Shown here one piece after another: positions 31,237 through 38,059 of a stretch of DNA of 40,071 nt. The DNA comes from Aidingimonas lacisalsi (GTDB lineage: Bacteria; Pseudomonadota; Gammaproteobacteria; Pseudomonadales; Halomonadaceae). Each line of letters begins with the position of its first letter. The stretch's first letter is position 1. The notes under the pieces are model-generated. The model was not told the DNA's origin and ran no database searches. It was given only the letters and a program-made list of their open reading frames with translations. A program made the translations under genes and the position numbers. The stretch covers positions 1 through 40,071 of the forward strand of contig NZ_VRYH01000013.1 in assembly GCF_008079445.1 (NCBI RefSeq), read 5' to 3'.

Positions 31237-32421
31237 CTACTTTCGCCGTGATTGGTAAAGATTCCCACTTGGAGTGAAGAATTTTCTCGCCAGGGACGCA
31301 AATGGCGCCGCCGGGGCCGAGCCGGCAAACCGTATGCCGAAATCGCGCAGAGCAAGCTGGAACCGATTGGCCGGTAAAAATACGCCGACATTTCTGCGCC
31401 CGACCCTTTGGATACGAGCGATCTTCGGTCGCAGGTGGTACTCGTAGCGTTCAAGCGCGCCTGCAACATCGTTTGGTGTCGTCGTCAACTCTTCGGCGAG
31501 TATATAAGCGCCAGCCAGGGCCATGGACGCGCCCTGCCCCGCGATCAGGGATACGGCGTAGCCGGCGTCTCCCAGCAACACGACACGGCCCGAACTCCAA
31601 GCTGGCATTTCCACTTGGGAAACCTCGTCAAAATAGACGTCGGTCGTTTCAGAACAACGCTCCAGAAGGAATGGAACGTGCCAGCTCATTCCCGCGAACA
31701 CCTCTCGAAGTTCAGCCTCGACAGTGCCTAAGCGATGCTCGTGTTCGGCCCTATACATGAAGATCGCGACCAATTTGCTGTCTCCAGTCGTCACCAGAGA
31801 CACACTCCGATTCGGCTCGGTCAAAGTATAGGTCGTGTTCGATGCGACGTCCGGCACATGCGATCGATCGAGGATGTAGGCAGCAACGTGGCAACCGAGA
31901 AAACGAACGAAACGCTTCTCTGTACCGAAGGTCAACGCCCGGACCTGCGAGTGCAATCCATCGGCACCGACAACTAAATCGCACTCCTCCTCCGAGCCGT
32001 CGCTGAGAGCGACTCGGACGCTGCCGTCCTGTTGGTCAATAGACTGGATCGTGGTTGCGAAGCGCAAGTCGATAGCGTCGGCCGCATTTTCGTATAGAAC
32101 ACGCTCGATATCGCCGCGCATCAAATTGAGTTCGTGCGGACCTTCCAGTCGTTCCAGAGCCTTGTCCTCAACGGCAAATTTCTCTTCCCCTTGGGGGTTG
32201 AGGTATACCATACGGTCTGGATTGTGCTGTACGGCCTCGAGTGCAGGGAGTAAATTTGTACGCTCGGCGACTTCATAACCCGTTCCGACAAGTCCGAGCA
32301 TATAGCCGTAATCGCGCAGAGACGATGATTTCTCCACGACGATAGGTCGGTAGCCCTTCCGGCCCAGGCAATGAGCCAGAGCGAGACCCGCGATTCCAGC
32401 ACCTGAAATTAATACTTTCAT
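31237..32421 (-). CDS. FAD-dependent monooxygenase (PF01494 type)
   Basis: A 394-residue flavoprotein aromatic hydroxylase. FAD site GAGIAGLALAHCLGRKG at residues 7-23, the DG motif VVGADGLHSQVR and the GD motif VVLLGDAGYAVSLIAGQG are complete. It resembles TetX-, RebC- and aromatic hydroxylase-type enzymes but is not close enough to name the substrate. The ATG at 32421 follows the attC-like R' GTTATAC (32448-32454) by 26 bases. It is first in an operon with the GNAT gene, a layout suggesting detoxification cargo. Confidence 0.87.
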   Translation of the reverse strand: MKVLISGAGIAGLALAHCLGRKGYRPIVVEKSSSLRDYGYMLGLVGTGYEVAERTNLLPALEAVQHNPDRMVYLNPQGEEKFAVEDKALERLEGPHELNLMRGDIERVLYENAADAIDLRFATTIQSIDQQDGSVRVALSDGSEEECDLVVGADGLHSQVRALTFGTEKRFVRFLGCHVAAYILDRSHVPDVASNTTYTLTEPNRSVSLVTTGDSKLVAIFMYRAEHEHRLGTVEAELREVFAGMSWHVPFLLERCSETTDVYFDEVSQVEMPAWSSGRVVLLGDAGYAVSLIAGQGASMALAGAYILAEELTTTPNDVAGALERYEYHLRPKIARIQRVGRRNVGVFLPANRFQLALRDFGIRFAGSAPAAPFASLARKFFTPSGNLYQSRRK

Positions 32422-32447
32422 AAAACTCTTCTGTGCATCTTTGCACC

Positions 32448-32500
32448 GTATAACGCCTGAACTAAACCGCGCGGCGAAGTCGGCTGGCACCAAATCCTCG
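32448..32500 (-). other. attC-like half site L
   Basis: Minus strand AGCCGACTTCGCCGCGCGG, then TTTAGTTCAGGC and R' GTTATAC (32448-32454). This follows the L''-loop-L'-R' order of aadA-type attC sites (AGCCGACGCCGC and TTAACTCAAGCGTTAG). The R'' end has been replaced by the NmrA-like relic. Confidence 0.55.
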
Positions 32501-32504
32501 CACG

Positions 32505-32704
32505 ACATCGACGCCTATGAAGAGCAGATGCGCCGGTTGATGCCGGGCTGGGCCGCTTTCGACCTACGCATGATGTTCCAAGGCTACTGCGAACGCAGCT
32601 TCGTCGCGAACGATGGCGACATCAGGATATTGACAGACTTGTTGGGCCATCCTCCGCGCAATTACGCAGATTTTGCGCGAGAGACTTCTCGCATTTGGCA
32701 ATAG
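32505..32704 (+). pseudogene. 3' fragment of an NmrA-like/SDR oxidoreductase gene
   Basis: The plus strand codes for about 60 residues ending LTDLLGHPPRNYADFARETS, the C-terminal signature of NmrA-like NAD(P)-binding proteins (LLGRPPRSFxxFA). No start or Rossmann domain is present. Its 5' end is cut by the attC-like site L, consistent with a recombination or insertion breakpoint there. Confidence 0.6.
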
Positions 32705-32712
32705 AGGCGTGG

Positions 32713-33327
32713 CTAATCGGAGTTTGTCGGCATCGGAGCTCTTTTGCATGCTACGAACTCCCCTTTGCCAACCGGAACCAGAGCCGTCGTGAATTCTTCG
32801 GTGCCAGCTACGGCATGCATGAAGGCTTCTAATTCCGATGCATGTGAAACCGCGTTGTCACAAATCAGCAGCCCACCTGGACGAACCAAAGCAACGATCT
32901 CTTGTGCAACATCCGCGTATTGCGAGCGATCGGCATCCAGGAAGACCAGATCAAACCGTTGATCCGACTGCTTGAGGTAACTGCTGGCATCCGTCTTCAC
33001 TATCGTAATCTGATGACCAAGCTTCGCCTTTTCGAAATTACTGGTCGCCTCTTCTATCTTTTGAGGAGATACCTCCACAGTCGTGACATGCCCATCGTCG
33101 GGTAGAGCAGAAGCTAGCCATAGCGTTGAATATCCATTTGACGTACCGATCTCTAGAACGCTTTTAGCCGCACTAGCTTTAACTAACACTGCTAAAAATT
33201 GTCCAGTATCTCTCGTGATGTTGAGATACTTCCGCTCCCTCTGCGTCGCAAGTGCATCGTTGTCTTGACCTAGTCGCTCTAGCTCTTCAAGGATCAACTC
33301 AAGCTCCATGATGGGGTCCTCATTCAT
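32713..33327 (-). CDS. SAM-dependent O-methyltransferase (PF01596/Methyltransf_24 type)
   Basis: A 204-residue class I methyltransferase. Motif I is VLEIGTSNGYSTLWLA (residues about 58-73), motif II VTTVEVSPQKIEEA, and LVFLDADRSQY with GGLLICDNAV follows. It resembles catechol/caffeoyl-CoA-type O-methyltransferases; the acceptor is unknown. The ATG at 33327 lies inside an R'-like heptamer GTTATGA (33324-33330), identical to the heptamer at attI; an ATG at 33309 is an alternative. No matching R'' follows the stop. Confidence 0.85.
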   Translation of the reverse strand: MNEDPIMELELILEELERLGQDNDALATQRERKYLNITRDTGQFLAVLVKASAAKSVLEIGTSNGYSTLWLASALPDDGHVTTVEVSPQKIEEATSNFEKAKLGHQITIVKTDASSYLKQSDQRFDLVFLDADRSQYADVAQEIVALVRPGGLLICDNAVSHASELEAFMHAVAGTEEFTTALVPVGKGEFVACKRAPMPTNSD

Positions 33328-33455
33328 AACGTCGCAATCACGTACTTAACGTCGTCTGTCTCGATACACTCAGCATTTAGCTTGCTAGCAATCGCTCTAC
33401 CAAGTGTGCTGGTTTCGGAATCAGCGGCGCCAGTAATGAGAATATGCATTTGCAT
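33324..33455 (-). pseudogene. truncated P-loop NTPase gene (N-terminus only)
   Basis: A 43-residue frame starting MQMHILITGAADSETSTLGR, the N-terminus of an adenylate-kinase-like AAA family with a decayed Walker A (GxxGxGxSTLG pattern lacking its glycines). It stops at the TGA inside GTTATGA, the heptamer where the methyltransferase begins. The ATG lies two bases after R' GTTAGGT. It seems to be a cassette gene cut by insertion of the next one. Confidence 0.6.
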
Positions 33456-33457
33456 AG

Positions 33458-33514
33458 ACCTAACGTCCGGCACGAGCTGCGGCTGCAAAGCGGTCGCGCT
33501 CCATACCGTTATTA
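33458..33514 (-). other. attC-like site M
   Basis: A 57-bp site, close to the classical 59-base element. Minus-strand R' is GTTAGGT (33458-33464, perfect consensus) and the R'' end is TAATAAC (33508-33514). GGAGC/GCTC and AACGG/CCG..GTT arms pair. Confidence 0.65.
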
Positions 33515-33532
33515 GGCGGCGAGACCTTGGCG

Positions 33533-33889
33533 CTAAAAGTTCTTGCCGTCGACATGCTGGCTGTTCAGCTCCCTTGGATTCACTCCGGACAAGCAGTTGA
33601 CGTTTATGGCGACAGTCGGTGATCCATCGGGCATCTCGCCGTAAGCAAAGCTCTCAACCCCACAGTTGCTACAGAAGAGGTGGCGGATCACTTGCTTGTT
33701 AAAAAGGTACTCGGTTAGCTCCTGTTCTCCGGATTTCAACCGAAAGTTCTCCAGTGGTGAAAATGCCAGCACAAAGCCCATACGCTGACAGCGGGAGCAA
33801 TTGCATGTGATCGTATTTTCAAGATCTACGTCAACTTCATAGTTCACGGCGCCACACTGGCAGCCGCCATCGTAATGTGAAAGTGCCAT
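33533..33889 (-). CDS. GFA family protein
   Basis: A 118-residue GFA/CENP-V zinc protein: GGCQCGAV (8-15), CNCSRCQR (28-35) and FCSNCGVES (72-80) supply the zinc Cys residues, and NCLSGVNPREL closes the domain. It is a close cousin of the GFA gene at 34921 (shared FCSNCG and CLxGVNP) and less like the other two copies. Start at 33889 has AGGAG upstream. It is followed by attC-like site M. Function is unknown. Confidence 0.85.
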   Translation of the reverse strand: MALSHYDGGCQCGAVNYEVDVDLENTITCNCSRCQRMGFVLAFSPLENFRLKSGEQELTEYLFNKQVIRHLFCSNCGVESFAYGEMPDGSPTVAINVNCLSGVNPRELNSQHVDGKNF

Positions 33890-33931
33890 TGCTTTATCTC
33901 CTTTTCAGTTCGTTACATACGTCCACGCAGA

Positions 33932-34050
33932 TGGTCCTACCCACGGAAAGTAGACACTCAGTTATGCGCATCTTTGCTCATATTCCACCGGGCTGATATA
34001 GCCCAAGGCGGAGTGGGGGTTCAGTGACCAAGCGAAACACCTGATCACAG
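33932..34050 (-). mobile_element. 3' end of an IS3-family element
   Basis: The minus strand codes for LNPHSALGYISPVEYEQRCA and a stop at 33962-33964. HSALGYxSP is the hallmark C-terminus of IS3-family OrfB transposases. Beyond the stop, 33932-33956 reads as a typical IS end (TGTCTACTTTCCGTGGGTAG on the minus strand). The rest of the IS is missing. The remaining sequence between 33890 and 34195 shows no gene. Confidence 0.75.
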
Positions 34051-34194
34051 GAAAGACCGATCTTTTCACATCAGACAACGAAGACACTCAAACCGCTCCC
34101 GGATCAGAGGGCGGCTTGGAGTCGTCTGACTGACTCGGCAGCGCTCGCGGCGCTTGCCTAATCCCCAAGTAAGTGTCGAACCATCCAAGCATCG

Positions 34195-34201
34195 GTTAGA
34201 G
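34195..34201 (-). other. R''-like heptamer ending the AAA ATPase cassette
   Basis: Minus strand CTCTAAC contains the stop codon of the ATPase gene. It nearly complements R' GTTAGGA at 34735-34741 of the same cassette. The remainder of an attC to its left (towards 34155, with a decayed GATTAGGC) is poorly preserved. Confidence 0.45.
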
Positions 34202-34729
34202 ATTATCTATACTCTTCAAGATGAACGACACGCGCTCATTAACATTGTTACGCGGAACTTCTATTGTTTCGTAACCCCATTGCAAATACCAACGTTTCAG
34301 ACCTTCAAAAACCTTTATGGATTCCTCAAAACTTTGGTCACGCTCTGAGTCTTTACCGTAAATTTCTTCCCATGGAGGAAGAAGAAAGACGACGTCGTTA
34401 TATGGGAACTGTTGAACGTATTGCGCGATTTCATCGCTTGCTAATGCGCTCTCCGCCTCAAGCATATACAGCGCGTCCAACACCCCACGATCAAAGAACA
34501 TGGCATGGTCGCAGGTAGTTGCATCCCGATACTTTGCCATATCCGAACTCAGAATCTCTTGGGCAAAGGCAACGGGATCTGGTCGAGGTGATAACCCCGC
34601 TGCTAACCGTTCTTTGATTATCCTACGGGCAGACTCCGATACGATGCGATATCCGCACTCCGCTAGGGCACTAAGGATTGTAGTTTTGCCGCCACCGGGA
34701 CCGCCGGTGACTACGAATCGACGGTTCAT
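34196..34729 (-). CDS. AAA_28-type P-loop NTPase/kinase, cassette
   Basis: A 177-residue protein with Walker A GGPGGGKTT (residues 9-17) and a likely Walker B region FLLPPWEE-like after VVF (about 115-122), preceded by FFDRGVLDALYML. It matches the AAA_28/NadR-kinase-like group of small ATPases; the substrate is unknown. The ribosome binding site AGGAG is part of the R' heptamer GTTAGGA itself, and the stop is in R'', so the gene occupies the cassette completely. Confidence 0.85.
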   Translation of the reverse strand: MNRRFVVTGGPGGGKTTILSALAECGYRIVSESARRIIKERLAAGLSPRPDPVAFAQEILSSDMAKYRDATTCDHAMFFDRGVLDALYMLEAESALASDEIAQYVQQFPYNDVVFLLPPWEEIYGKDSERDQSFEESIKVFEGLKRWYLQWGYETIEVPRNNVNERVSFILKSIDNL

Positions 34730-34734
34730 CTCAC

Positions 34735-34787
34735 TCCTAACGCCGAACGAATCGGCGGCCCGTCAGGGGCGTCCGCCTTTGTTGCCC
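34735..34787 (-). other. attC-like site N
   Basis: R' on the minus strand is GTTAGGA (34735-34741). AAC...CGGCGG on one side pairs with CCGCC...GTT (34781) on the other around a GC-rich middle containing a second CAGGGG/CCCCTG pairing. 53 bp. Confidence 0.55.
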
Positions 34788-34799
34788 CCTGCAAGTAGC

Positions 34800-34937
34800 T
34801 AACCATAAGCCAATGCTTTCACCACGAGTATCAGGTGAAATCAACAGCATTTCGATGTTGTCATCTTGTACGCTGCAGAATCCCAGAGGAACGATCTGGG
34901 ACACTGGGTCAGGCCCTATGCTACAGATCCGATTCAT
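34800..34937 (-). pseudogene. acetyltransferase (GNAT) gene fragment
   Basis: Minus strand codes for GFCSVQDDNIEMLLISPDTR followed by GESIGLWL, the strand and acetyl-CoA loop region of a GNAT enzyme, then runs into attC-like site N. The N-terminal and C-terminal parts are missing. It overlaps the end of the GFA gene at 34921 slightly. Confidence 0.55.
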
Positions 34938-35316
34938 GGTTTATACCGTCACTAATCGGAAGGTTACCAATATCATGCGGATTTACGCCCGCCAAACACC
35001 CAATATTGAATCCATATACATTAGGATTAGAGCGCGTTTGATGATGCGTGTAGATGCCACAGTTCGAACAAAAATAGTGCTTGGCAACCCGCGTATTAAA
35101 CTGATAGAGCGTAAGGTACTCTGCGCCTTTAATGATGCGTAGACCACTCAATGGCACATAGGCCATCACTGCTCCTTTGCGCGCACAAATGGAACAATTA
35201 CACCTTTTCGGGTCAACAAGACCCTCAGGCAGGTCAAGTTCGAGTTCCACCATGCCACAGTGGCAAGTAGCCCTGTGCTTGCGGTGAATCTCAACGCCGC
35301 CTACTTGTTTGAGCAC
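34921..35316 (-). CDS. GFA family protein
   Basis: A 131-residue GFA/CENP-V zinc protein: TCHCGMVEL (17-25), CNCSICARKG (39-48) and FCSNCGIYTHH (82-92). The C-terminus CLAGVNPHDI parallels the copy at 33533. The start is GTG at 35316, set by GGGAGG eight bases upstream. A heptamer GTTAGGG (minus strand, 35334-35340) precedes the gene, as in a cassette. Function is unknown. Confidence 0.83.
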   Translation of the reverse strand: MLKQVGGVEIHRKHRATCHCGMVELELDLPEGLVDPKRCNCSICARKGAVMAYVPLSGLRIIKGAEYLTLYQFNTRVAKHYFCSNCGIYTHHQTRSNPNVYGFNIGCLAGVNPHDIGNLPISDGINHESDL

Positions 35317-35341
35317 TGCGATGGCCTCCCTTTACCCTAAC

Positions 35342-35482
35342 TTAGTGCGCCTTACGAACCTTATAGCCCCTTTCCATATATATCCCCATGTCGTGGTCAT
35401 AGATGCCTTTCTTGGTAGTTAGCCGATACATGTCGGCATCGATGCTATAAGTCCGTAGAGGGGCGCGGACCTCCTTCACCGA
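35342..35482 (-). pseudogene. unrecognised gene tail
   Basis: An open frame of about 47 codons ends YDHDMGIYMERGYKVRKAH and TAA at 35342-35344, directly before the GTTAGGG heptamer. The composition looks like real protein, but there is no start with a ribosome binding site and the family is not recognised. It may be the 3' remnant of a lost cassette gene. Confidence 0.3.
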
Positions 35483-35489
35483 TCGACAT

Positions 35490-35855
35490 CTACGGTTTGG
35501 GTGCAAGTGGTCCAAAGAACCCAACGATGCGATGCAGCTTGCCATCGGTGGCCAACTCACCAAAGTCAATTCCCTCCAGAAGTGGCTGCCCATCCGCAAG
35601 CAGCATACGGAAAGTGAAGCGAAGCTTCTCGTGATGCATATCGACCCCGCTGGTAAGTTCACAGTGGACTCCCGGGAATTGCTCAAAAATCCCACCAATG
35701 TGATCAACGAGTTCCTTTCTACCTGCGACGTGTGCAGTGGGATCGGTGTAAGTGCCGTCCTCAGCCCATACGCGTTCAAGCAATTGCTGTCTGAGCGCGC
35801 GATCAGGTTCGCTCCACGCCCCCGTGTAAAGCGTAATCAGTTCGGATAGCTCCAT
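35490..35855 (-). CDS. SnoaL-like/NTF2-fold protein
   Basis: A 121-residue cone-shaped NTF2-like protein of the SnoaL-like group: ITLYTGAWSEPD, WAEDGTYTDPTAHVAGRKEL and a C-terminal FRMLLADGQPLLEGIDFGEL. Such proteins are isomerases, hydrolases or binding proteins; no specific activity can be given. The ATG lies immediately after R' GTTAGCA (minus strand, 35855-35861), and GGAG precedes it. No matching R'' is seen after the stop. Confidence 0.8.
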   Translation of the reverse strand: MELSELITLYTGAWSEPDRALRQQLLERVWAEDGTYTDPTAHVAGRKELVDHIGGIFEQFPGVHCELTSGVDMHHEKLRFTFRMLLADGQPLLEGIDFGELATDGKLHRIVGFFGPLAPKP

Positions 35856-35859
35856 GCTA

Positions 35860-36459
35860 ACTCTCCTCTTTGCGGTTGCGGGAAGCGGTTCGTTTTAATG
35901 ACGTGCTGAACGGCCCCATCACTACGTACCACGCGATGGCAAGGCACTGCGACCGCAAGCTTGTTGGCCTCGCACGCCTGCGCTACGGCACGCACGGCAT
36001 TAGGAGAACCGATCTGGCGAGCAATCTCAGCATAACTCACGGTATGACCCGGTGGCACGGAGCGCAGCGCATTCCAAACACGCTGCTGAAAAGCAGTACC
36101 CTGAATGTCCAGGGGGAGCTCAACGCCACTTTCCGGAGCCTCTATGAAGGCAATGACCGACTCAATGATTTCAGTGAGTTCTGGCCCACCCGCCTCGAGG
36201 CACGCTTTGCTAAAACGCTGACGTACTTGAGCGGGCAAAGCTTCCGGATTGTCGCCAAACTCGATGGCACAGATCCCGCGATCGGTCACTGCCACTATGA
36301 CCCAACCCAGAAAGCACGGTGCAATCGCATAACGGATTGTCAGCCCTGCAGCCCCTTCCGGTACGCGGACGGGGTCATGGCGAGACGCTCCCGGGCATTG
36401 TCATAAGCGCGGCTGTTCGAACTGAAACCTGCGTCGTAGATAGCCGCCGTGACGGTGAT
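35860..36459 (-). pseudogene. ada: ada remnant (DNA alkylation repair protein)
   Basis: Upstream part (about 36459-36346) codes for the end of the Ada AraC-type HTH (VTAAIYDAGFSSNSRAYDNA). After a one-base frameshift near 36341-36346 follows the methyltransferase domain: IRYAIAPCFLGWVIVAVTDR, LPLDIQGTAFQQRVWNALR, and the active site PCHRVVRSDG. The usual end (SGYRWG...RKRxLL) is absent: the frame runs into other sequence before the SnoaL-like cassette. The N-terminal part of Ada is also missing. The active-site Cys survives, and a 152-codon frame (35837-36295) could still make a methyltransferase-like fragment, but activity is doubtful. Confidence 0.75.
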
Positions 36460-36460
36460 T

Positions 36461-36467
36461 GTTACAT
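36461..36467 (-). other. R'' heptamer of the GST cassette
   Basis: Minus strand ATGTAAC, five bases after the GST stop, is the exact complement of R' GTTACAT (37085-37091). The rest of the attC has been replaced by the ada remnant. Confidence 0.6.
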
Positions 36468-36472
36468 GGCAA

Positions 36473-37069
36473 TCACTCCATGCCTTTGAAATTCGACAAT
36501 GAAGCCACTCGGTCTAGCCATGCTAGAACGGCCGGATAAGCCTCCAACGCAAAGCCGCCCTCGTGAGCTACGTGTGTGTATGCATAAAGCGAAATGTCCG
36601 CAGTAGTAACGTTCTCACCTGCTATATATGGTGTTTTCCCAAGCTGTTGCTCCATGACTTGCAACGCCTTGTGGCCGCCAGCTTGCTTTGAGGCATATTC
36701 GTCGACCTTTTCCTCAGGAAGCCCAAGGTACTTATTGATGAAGCGAGCTACCGCGATATACGGCTCATGGCTGTATTGTTCAAAAAACTGCCATTGCAGG
36801 ACGCGTGCTTGAGCCAGACCGCCCTCTGGATAGAGAGCGGACCCGCCTGCCAGGTAATTGATAATGGCGTTTGACTCAGCAAGGGTCTCGCCCTCATAGA
36901 GCTCGAGCAAGGGTATTTTGCCATTGGGATTCTTTTTCAAGAAATCGTCAGACTTAGTGCCGCCAGCCAGGATATCGACATCAATCCATTCGTGGTCAAT
37001 ATTCAGCAGACTACAAACGAGTTGAACCTTGTAGCAGTTGCCTGATTTGGTATCACCGTAAATTTTCAC
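36473..37069 (-). CDS. glutathione S-transferase, cassette
   Basis: A 198-residue GST: N-terminal domain KIYGDTKSGNCYKVQLVCSL (likely catalytic Ser/Cys near residues 8-11), NGKIPLLEL with the cis-Pro and ESNAI; C-terminal helical domain with VTTADISLYAYTHVA. The start is GTG at 37069, chosen for GGAGAG upstream and because the family begins VKIY/MKIY here. Longer frames run through the attC. Flanking heptamers match perfectly, so this is a well-preserved cassette. The substrate is unknown. Confidence 0.85.
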   Translation of the reverse strand: MKIYGDTKSGNCYKVQLVCSLLNIDHEWIDVDILAGGTKSDDFLKKNPNGKIPLLELYEGETLAESNAIINYLAGGSALYPEGGLAQARVLQWQFFEQYSHEPYIAVARFINKYLGLPEEKVDEYASKQAGGHKALQVMEQQLGKTPYIAGENVTTADISLYAYTHVAHEGGFALEAYPAVLAWLDRVASLSNFKGME

Positions 37070-37084
37070 GCACTCTCCTTTGCG

Positions 37085-37166
37085 ATGTAACGCGAAGCCA
37101 AGTGGCGCCCTGACAAGGGCGTCCGGTGGAGGCTGAAGGCCGGAAAAATGCAGCGCCTTGTTAAAA
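37085..37166 (-). other. attC-like site Q
   Basis: 82 bp with R' GTTACAT (37085-37091) and R'' TTTTAAC (37160-37166) on the minus strand. GGCGC/GCGCC arms flank a middle with a second GGCGCCC..GGGCGTCC pairing. It is the rightmost attC-like site of the window; 37167-37256 to its right shows no recognisable gene. Confidence 0.7.
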
Positions 37167-37256
37167 GGGACCAAGCTCGCCCCCTTAGTTTTCGGAAGCG
37201 GTCGAGCCAAAAAGACGAATTGCTGATCAGCCACACTCCAATGGCTAACTGCACAA

Positions 37257-37994
37257 CTAACCCAACTGGAACTCCCCCGAATTCCTGACGCAATCACCAG
37301 ACACCAACCGCGCCACCAAACCGGGCAACGCCGCGTCGATGTCCAACTCGGGCAACGCATCTTTCAGGGCGATATGGCTTTCCGGCAGGAAGCGTTGGGA
37401 ATCTCCAACGGCGGCCTGAAAGGTGTTGACGACATCCACCAGTGCTTTCGGTTGGCCTTCGACCTGCATGGAGCCGTGTACCAGCAGTGCCATGTCGCGG
37501 CTTCCTCGTACTCGCCGCCAGCGCTGGGCCGTGCCGACCAGTTTGCGTTCGTCGATGCGTACGTTGAAGCGGCCATCACAGTAAGCCCCCGGTACGTTGC
37601 CGAGATCCGCCGAGGCCACGCCCAGTAAGCGGAGCCATTCGCACCAGGGGGCGCCCAGGCGGTGATAGCCCCATTCGAGATGTGCCGCCGAACTGCGCAC
37701 CTGGCAGCGAACGGCGAGCGCCACGTTGACGACCATCGGCCCCAGCGGTACCGGTGTGCCGCCGGTGGCGCGGAACAGTACCGGCCAGCCCATGTCCGCC
37801 AGTCGTTCCTGTGCCTGGGTAAACCCGTCGAGGCGCTGATGACGGCGCGGCATCACCAGCGCGTGGTCGCTTGGTGACCATGCCAGGCAGCCCAGCGAGC
37901 GCTCGCCTTCGCAGACCGATTCCAGCAATGCCTCTTCCGCGGTGAGTCCGGCTTCAACGGTGGGATGTTGCCGGAGGTGGTCGGTTGTCGTCAT
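37257..37994 (-). CDS. lipoate-protein ligase A/biotin ligase family protein
   Basis: A 245-residue member of the BPL/LplA/LipB superfamily. ATGGTPVPLGPMVVNVAL corresponds to the RRxxGGG ligand loop and RKLVGTAQRW to the family's catalytic-lysine segment (KxxGxAQ). It probably attaches or binds lipoate or a related acyl group; target protein unknown. No ribosome binding site is strong at 37994. It marks the return to host-like sequence right of the cassette cluster. Confidence 0.75.
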   Translation of the reverse strand: MTTTDHLRQHPTVEAGLTAEEALLESVCEGERSLGCLAWSPSDHALVMPRRHQRLDGFTQAQERLADMGWPVLFRATGGTPVPLGPMVVNVALAVRCQVRSSAAHLEWGYHRLGAPWCEWLRLLGVASADLGNVPGAYCDGRFNVRIDERKLVGTAQRWRRVRGSRDMALLVHGSMQVEGQPKALVDVVNTFQAAVGDSQRFLPESHIALKDALPELDIDAALPGLVARLVSGDCVRNSGEFQLG

Positions 37995-38059
37995 GTGAGG
38001 TTCCGATGATTTGACTTACGATGCAGGCAAGAGCGGCCATGTGACATGAGCAATCAGCA

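Noticed and set aside
36327-36333. GCATAAC heptamer that looks like an attC boundary
   Set aside because: It is coding sequence of the ada remnant (the IRYAI segment) with no attC arms around it.
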